NCBI GenBank assembly: GCA_963755055.1
Contig: CAVWIS010000020.1
Span: 346,190 to 410,189, forward strand
Length of the DNA: 64,000 bases
From: AP-16 sp963755055
Lineage (GTDB): Bacteria > Pseudomonadota > Alphaproteobacteria > Rhizobiales > Xanthobacteraceae
Direction of reading: 5' to 3'
Part shown: positions 59,591-64,000 of the stretch, piece by piece
Numbering within the stretch: the stretch's first letter is position 1
Layout of the letters: each line of letters opens with the position of its first letter
Notes under the pieces: generated by a model
The model's database searches: none
Told to the model about the DNA's origin: nothing
Seen by the model: only the letters and a program-made list of their open reading frames with translations
Made by a program: the position numbers and the translations under genes

Positions 59591-59699
59591 GCCATCTATA
59601 TCCTGGTGAGATTCCTAAAATTGGTCGACTGCCGGCTTGTTTGCATGAACCTCGGGGTGTTGCGGAAAGGCTCGCCGGCTCCGGCCGGCCTAACGCCGC

Positions 59700-60136
59700 A
59701 GCCGGCCGGGGCGCCGGCCAATGGGCTGCCAGGGCGTTGCGTCAATGCGCTCCAGATCGCGCACGAACCAGATTTTCCGCATGGCAGGCCGGCGGCAGTT
59801 GGCGCCGATGATCGTTGTCGCGCCGGTTTTCCCGAAGGTCGGCGGCCGTGCACTGGCGGTTGCCCTTGTGCGACGGAATCAGGAAGTGCCCCAGCTCGTG
59901 GGAGATCGTGAACCGCCGCCGTTCCTCCCGGCTCCCGGCCCGATATAGAGGATGACGCCACGGGTTTTCTTCGGATCGGTCAGCAACGCCCCCTCGAAAC
60001 TGTCGCCTTCCAGTTCCCGGAATTCGACGATATTCACGGTGCCCGCCAGATCCCGCCGCACGGGCGTGAGGCGACGAAGTTGTTGCTCTAAAGCCACATG
60101 CGTTGCAAAAAGACGTCTGTTCTCGCAATTCTGCAA
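59700..60136 (-). pseudogene. ImmA/IrrE family metallopeptidase, frameshifted remnant
   Basis: The zinc-peptidase motif FTISHELGHFLIPSHKGN is clear, but the N-terminal part (starting MQNCENRRLF and ending YIGPGAGR) is in a different frame, and the segment after RENRRDN shifts again before MRKIWFVRDLERIDATP. Two indels (near 59905-59925 and 59800-59830) break it. Intact relatives cleave phage or ICE repressors, or act as toxins or antitoxins; here it is probably dead island cargo. Confidence 0.65.
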
Positions 60137-60515
60137 CTTGGCGGTGTCATAAAAGTGATAGAAATGAGTTGGTCCCGATCAGCATCCACGGGGGCAAGCC
60201 TGGGAAGCCGACCGGGACCGGGCCGGGGCGAACGAGAAACACCTCAACCCCCCGACCGGTCGGCACAATCCGATCTTTTTGTGGCAAATTCGCGGTTATT
60301 CCACCGAATGTTGTTGAGGAGCACTATTGGCTACCTGGGGCTTGTACATGCCCCCAACTGTGCAACCCGCCGGGCTCCCGCTACTTTGCCGCCCTTCGAC
60401 CAGATCTGAGGAGATCCGAAGCCCTTATTGTCGGCGTCGGATGCCATCGGCGCACTCAGCCCTGGCCTTGATCTCGGCATTGGAGGCTTTGATTGGCCAT
60501 GCAGAGGGGGTTGTC
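60137..60515. other. Non-coding stretch
   Basis: 379 bases. A short frame from TTG 60327 runs into the next feature but has no family likeness. Nothing else is supported. Confidence 0.4.
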
Positions 60516-60689
60516 ATGGACCGTGACCGCTTGGAATAATCGGTAGCCGCCAGACTATTGGAGATTGCGCAGCGGTGCATGCTGAATCCACGCGTGCAGG
60601 GTGACATAATCGAACTTGCGAAAGAACTGTTGGAGCGCCTGGAAAGTCGGCCTCCGCATCGCCAAGAGACCGAAGGGTTAGCCCAATAG
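60516..60689 (+). pseudogene. Small helical protein gene with internal TAA
   Basis: From ATG 60516 the frame reads MDRDRLE, then TAA at 60537-60539, then continues in the same frame as a 49-codon helical segment (ARLLEIAQRCMLNPRVQGD, then LAKELLERLE) to TAG at 60689. Small proteins of this style are common in bradyrhizobial genomes. The single stop suggests a recent nonsense mutation; a later ATG (MLNPRVQGD) could still give a short product. Confidence 0.4.
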
Positions 60690-60822
60690 CGCCTTCGCCT
60701 TGGGCCGCTATCCGTTTTGGTTGCCAGACCCAGACCAGTCAATCGAGCGCCGGTGGCCGCGCACATCATCGAGCGGGTAAGATATCCTTGACCCGCGCGT
60801 CGCCGGCGTCAGAATTTGGGTC

Positions 60823-61127
60823 ATGCATTTGTACTGGTTGTGTTATCGCGTCGGCGGCGATTTCAAGGGTCTCGTCCTGCTTGAGGCAGAGTCCCGAGCT
60901 CATGCGTGCATGCGCGCTGAGCTTGAGGACCTCAACCCAGGAGGTGATTGCGAGGGCTATGAGATACGGATGAGGCTAAAGCCATTCCAAGCGAATTTAT
61001 TGGCACACTGCTGGGCAAGGACGAGGTCGCCGAGCTTGAGCAAATCCTCATAACTAAGACGCCGAAGAAACCGCCAGCATCACCGGTGAACAACGATCCT
61101 GCCCGCGAAAACGCATCGGGTGCCTGA
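60823..61127 (+). pseudogene. Hypothetical small protein, frameshifted
   Basis: The first frame encodes MHLYWLCYRVGGDFKGLVLLEAESRAH and onward to EGYEI. One extra or missing base near 60965-60972 moves the product to another frame, which reads AKAIPSEFIGTLLGKDEVAELEQ and ends at TGA 61125-61127. The corrected length is about 100 residues. Family unknown; the first half has the look of a conserved alpha/beta domain. Confidence 0.45.
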
Positions 61128-61516
61128 GCATCGAGAAGGCAGTGGAAGGTGCGACCGGCCCGGACGACATCGCCCTCGCGCACTCAGCAAGCAATACAGC
61201 AATCTTGCCGACACGCAACCGGGCCACCGCCAGTGCTGGGTCAGGTGCGGCCCTGACTTGCCTGGCGCTGCTGGTGGGATTGGGGGGGACTAAGCAGCAA
61301 TCAGGGCCGCCGCCGGCCCGGACGCGGGACGCAAAGCCGGGCAGCACCAATCATCACCGTAAATCGGCAAACGAAAGGCAAACCCCGGCCCGAACCCGTT
61401 CCGGTCGCCCAAAAAAGCAGCAGAAATCCGGACGCCCTTGTGCTGTCGGGAAATAACCAGGCCGGGAACGCAAGAATCCTATAGCTGTGGGACAGCTCCG
61501 GGCGTCCGGAAAGGCT
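61128..61516. other. Non-coding stretch
   Basis: 389 bases. Open frames exist on both strands (for example 61142-61456) but are biased in composition and lack ribosome sites or family likeness. Confidence 0.4.
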
Positions 61517-61699
61517 TTACGGGCTACGGGGACTGCCGCGAGCGAGGAAGGCGAGCCATCTTCGTTTCGCGGCGGCCAGTTTGCCATCAAGCTCGGCTTC
61601 ATTGCGCTTGCGACACTTGATTGAGCAAAACTGCTTCGTGCCACGCGAATAGCGGACCAGGCCGAATTTCTTAGACCCGCATTGGGCGCAAATTTTCAT
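61517..61699 (-). CDS. Small zinc-ribbon protein (CxxC...CxxxC)
   Basis: 60 residues starting MKICAQCGSKKFGLVRY with a second cysteine group FCSIKC. I recognise this as a small zinc-finger protein type frequent in Bradyrhizobium. Its ATG overlaps the TGA of the upstream gene (ATGA), so both are one operon. Confidence 0.65.
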   Translation of the reverse strand: MKICAQCGSKKFGLVRYSRGTKQFCSIKCRKRNEAELDGKLAAAKRRWLAFLARGSPRSP

Positions 61700-61878
61700 G
61701 ACACCCTCCTGCGACGTTGGGCTTCGGCCTCGAGGGCGTCCTGCTCGCAGGTTGTGTCGTAGCAGTACAACTTTCCATCCTTACCGAGCTGGGCCTGGAC
61801 GCAATTGTCCCGTTGTGGGAACGGTTGGTGACAGGCGGCGCACCTAGTCGGCCCGCCATTTGCGATCCACCGGCTCAT
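61696..61878 (-). CDS. Small cysteine-rich protein
   Basis: 60 residues starting MSRWIANGGPTRCAACHQPF; cysteine pairs CAAC and later CYDTTC suggest one zinc site. AGGAGGGTAAGG directly before ATG 61878 is a strong ribosome site, which is why I do not use the longer open frame upstream. Overlaps the next small zinc-ribbon gene by 4 bases. Confidence 0.6.
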   Translation of the reverse strand: MSRWIANGGPTRCAACHQPFPQRDNCVQAQLGKDGKLYCYDTTCEQDALEAEAQRRRRVS

Positions 61879-61971
61879 CCTTACCCTCCTGTTCGACAGG
61901 ATAGGTAGGAGATTGCAAGTATCAGGCCGATAGCCACAACAGCATCGGGTTTGCGTCGTCCAGAACGACTT

Positions 61972-61987
61972 TGTAACACTGTAACAC
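61972..61987. repeat. Tandem 8-mer TGTAACAC x2
   Basis: Two perfect adjacent copies (61972-61979, 61980-61987), followed by TGTTGAT, in the AT-rich gap between the divergent small-zinc and MipZ-like transcription units. Possible operator. Confidence 0.4.
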
Positions 61988-62004
61988 TGTTGATTTAGGC
62001 ATCG

Positions 62005-62343
62005 TTGACTCTGTGGGACTTGTTGGTAGTAAATGTATTTGTCGAGATGCAGACTCCAAAAGAGTATTTGCTGGTTTGGCGCCAAGGCGACCATGACAAT
62101 ATACGCCGCATTTCAATATCGGGCACAGGTCAGAGCGATACGTTCTCAGCGGCCCCAAATGACGCCACATTTGGGCCTGATTTATTAGGGTTAACTACAT
62201 CTAAAGCTTCTGCGCCGCCTAGCTGGGCTGCAATAGGGTACCTGTTTGTGCACATTTGCGGCTTGCCTAGAGAGCTACCTGATGGATCCCCGTCGGGGGT
62301 GCGAGTAAGGCGACAGTCGGACCGCCAGGTAGGATTGGCATGA
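62005..62343 (+). CDS. Hypothetical protein upstream of mipZ-like gene
   Basis: 112 residues from ATG 62005; a second ATG (MQTPKEYLLVWRQGD) at 62047 looks like a better biological start. It overlaps the MipZ-like ATG by 4 bases (ATGA), the main argument that it is real. No family recognised. Confidence 0.4.
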   Translation: MTLWDLLVVNVFVEMQTPKEYLLVWRQGDHDNIRRISISGTGQSDTFSAAPNDATFGPDLLGLTTSKASAPPSWAAIGYLFVHICGLPRELPDGSPSGVRVRRQSDRQVGLA

Positions 62344-63401
62344 GCAAGACCTCGAAAGAAGCAACCGACGAACAGCTCAGAAAGCTTGAGGGTGTTCGGG
62401 AGCGAATCGTCTCACAAGGGCCGAGAGTTGATTCCTGGGCCGCGGATGAAGCTCGATCCTCGACGCCACATATTGTCGTCGTCGGTAATCACAAAGGCGG
62501 TAGTGGCAAGTCTACCATCGCGCTGCATGTGGTCATTGCTCTGCTCGAGGCGGGCAAACGCGTCGCTTCAATCGATCTCGATGTTCATCAGCAGACGCTC
62601 ACCCATTACATCGAGAACCGGCGTGAATGGGGATACCAGAGTAATTCTGCAATCGCGCTTCCGCACCACTGCTCAATGGAAGGGAATGCATACGTCTGGA
62701 CAAGGCGGGACGAGGCTCTTGATCTAGCGAGGTTCATGTCTCATCTTACGGCGCTGGAGGACGATCACAACTACGATTTCATTGTTATCGATACACCGGG
62801 CGGAGTCCAGGAACTCAGCCTTATCGCTCACGGCATGGCGGACACACTAATTACGCCAATCAACGATAGTCTCATTGATCTGGATGCGATTGTTGCCATC
62901 GATTTGAAAGACCAAGAACCTCGACCGTCACAATACGCAATGACCGTTGCACGCGCTCTCGAGGCGAGGAAAAATGTTTGTGGCCGATCAACGGACTGGA
63001 TTGTCGTTCGAAATCGGATGGCGCGCCTGCCATCGCGTAACGAACGCCAAATTGAGGACGTCCTTGCTGTCATGGGTGCAAAGCTGGGCTTCCGGGTCGT
63101 TAGGGGATTATCGGAACGTCCAGTGTTTCGCGAGTTTTTCGCAGCGGGCCTGACCGCATTGGACCCAGTCGACCTGTCGGTGCCAAGGACAAGTCCTTCT
63201 TCTGCCAACTTGAGTGCAAGGGTCGAGGTCCGCGACCTGATCGCCCAGACTGGGCTCCTGTCGAGGCCAGCTGTCAATGTTCTGGTTGAAGCGGTCTCCC
63301 GTCCCGAGGGTAGGCGTCGGAACAAGATAGAGAACCATTCAGCAAAGAACACGAGATTGGGGCTGAAGGCACGCAAACCGGCAAAGGTGAGCGCCTATTG
63401 A
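62340..63401 (+). CDS. MipZ/ParA-family ATPase
   Basis: 353 residues. The deviant Walker A is VVVGNHKGGSGKSTIALH (about 49-66), then DLDVHQQTLTHYIENRREW, FIVIDTPGGVQELS and TDWIVVRNRMARLPSRNERQ; these match the division-plane ATPase MipZ closely in order and wording. There are extra parts: about 45 residues before the P-loop and about 70 lysine/arginine-rich residues after GLTALDP. MipZ binds ParB and inhibits FtsZ in alphaproteobacteria. Codon use is less GC-rich than in the chromosome and it lies in island DNA, so this is likely an acquired paralogue, perhaps serving the element's own segregation. Confidence 0.8.
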   Translation: MSKTSKEATDEQLRKLEGVRERIVSQGPRVDSWAADEARSSTPHIVVVGNHKGGSGKSTIALHVVIALLEAGKRVASIDLDVHQQTLTHYIENRREWGYQSNSAIALPHHCSMEGNAYVWTRRDEALDLARFMSHLTALEDDHNYDFIVIDTPGGVQELSLIAHGMADTLITPINDSLIDLDAIVAIDLKDQEPRPSQYAMTVARALEARKNVCGRSTDWIVVRNRMARLPSRNERQIEDVLAVMGAKLGFRVVRGLSERPVFREFFAAGLTALDPVDLSVPRTSPSSANLSARVEVRDLIAQTGLLSRPAVNVLVEAVSRPEGRRRNKIENHSAKNTRLGLKARKPAKVSAY

Positions 63402-63494
63402 AGAAAGCGGCAAAGTGCCGGACGACTTGCAGAGTTAACTTATATCATCGGGTGCAGGCACGCGATTTCTTGGGCTTGACGCATCCAATCGCGG

Positions 63495-63701
63495 TCACGC
63501 TCGGCTGAGCTCGGATTTACGCGCGATCCGCTCATGTGCCTTGTCCGCGCTCTTGATGCGATACTCTGGTTCACCATTGTTTTCGGGCAACAGTTTTGTC
63601 ACCGCGTACCTCCCACGCGCGGCATAGTGATCGCGAGCCGAGGGGTGGAACTGCACTGTCTGACCAATTATAAATTTGTGGGGCAGCGGTCCGCTCATCA
63701 T
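63495..63701 (-). CDS. Small conserved hypothetical protein
   Basis: 68 residues. The segment GRYAVTKLLPENNGEPEYRIKSADKAHERIARKSEL is one I associate with a small conserved protein of Bradyrhizobium-type genomes (unverified); it looks like an SH3-like beta barrel. Low GC for this window. Confidence 0.6.
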   Translation of the reverse strand: MMSGPLPHKFIIGQTVQFHPSARDHYAARGRYAVTKLLPENNGEPEYRIKSADKAHERIARKSELSRA

Positions 63702-64000
63702 TCGACCGGCTTGTCAATCAAGTATAATATAAGAGAATCGAGACGTCATAAAAAATGACCCAGACCAGCCATCACTGGTAGTCTTTCCATCTTTCCATTC
63801 GCGTCTGCTGCCATCCTGAAGCGGGCTGTCCGAGCGTGGTTGAGGCTTTCGGCGGCCAGGGGCGTTGGCTGACCCAGAGCAGGACAACCGACTTGATTGC
63901 GGGCGGGAACGAAAGTAGAACATCGATTGCAAAAATATATCGGGTTTTGGGTTGCCAGGTCGCCGGTGAGAGCCGGTGAAAAGTCGGGCTGTGGGCTAAG
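63702..64000. other. Terminal stretch without a supported gene
   Basis: 299 bases to the window end; frames are short and unrecognised. Confidence 0.4.

Noticed and set aside
61142..61456. Plus-strand 104-residue frame
   Set aside because: Low-complexity composition and no recognisable domain or ribosome site.

Overview
The window is high-GC DNA from an alphaproteobacterium, most likely a Hyphomicrobiales member near Bradyrhizobium, Rhodopseudomonas or Rhodoplanes. The evidence is the gene order tRNA-Leu, tig, clpP, clpX, lon, hupB, tRNA-Val; a sigma-54-preceded glnB-glnA pair; a DUF2842 gene beside heme A synthase; and bradyrhizobial-style palindromic intergenic repeats. The assignment rests on recognition, not on a database search.

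Layout. (1) 1-3007: end of an exopolysaccharide locus (tyrosine-kinase C-terminus, CelD-type acetyltransferase, polysaccharide deacetylase). (2) 3020-32339: ordinary chromosomal genes: heme A synthase, acyl-CoA hydratases, O-acetylhomoserine sulfhydrylase, ribosomal proteins L13/S9, glutamine synthetase with PII, NAD(P)HX repair, isoleucyl-tRNA synthetase, a multicopper-oxidase-like protein, the trigger factor/Clp/Lon proteostasis block, HU and two tRNAs, then a glutathione transferase, a CocE-type hydrolase, an AmiC-like binding protein and a MarR regulator. (3) 32544-45668: an amide uptake and catabolism cluster (SPFH protein, binding protein, two permeases, two ATPases, amidase, acyl-CoA ligase) followed by a hexaheme cytochrome with a P460-like N-terminus. 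This stretch carries several dozen mostly single-base-insertion frameshifts in otherwise well-conserved coding sequence, which looks like a badly polished part of the assembly more than natural decay.

(4) 45769-64000: a genomic island beginning at tRNA-Asp with an adjoining tyrosine integrase and a small excisionase-like partner. It is mosaic and partly decayed. It contains a gene split by an ISL3 element, a primase-helicase-type ATPase, a frameshifted possible replication protein, a DUF927 ATPase, MscL, small zinc-binding proteins, a broken ImmA/IrrE peptidase and a MipZ/ParA-like ATPase. No right-hand attachment site is visible, so the island may run past the window.

The most unusual object is a roughly 2.0-kb IS-like element at 50298-52296. 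It has a possible 7-bp target duplication and imperfect terminal inverted repeats. Its roughly 345-nt leader is predicted to be highly structured, with a cloverleaf-like four-way junction just before the start codon. It encodes one 535-residue protein that I cannot place in any transposase or nuclease family and that ends in a probable winged helix. It is my best candidate for an undescribed mobile system with an associated RNA.
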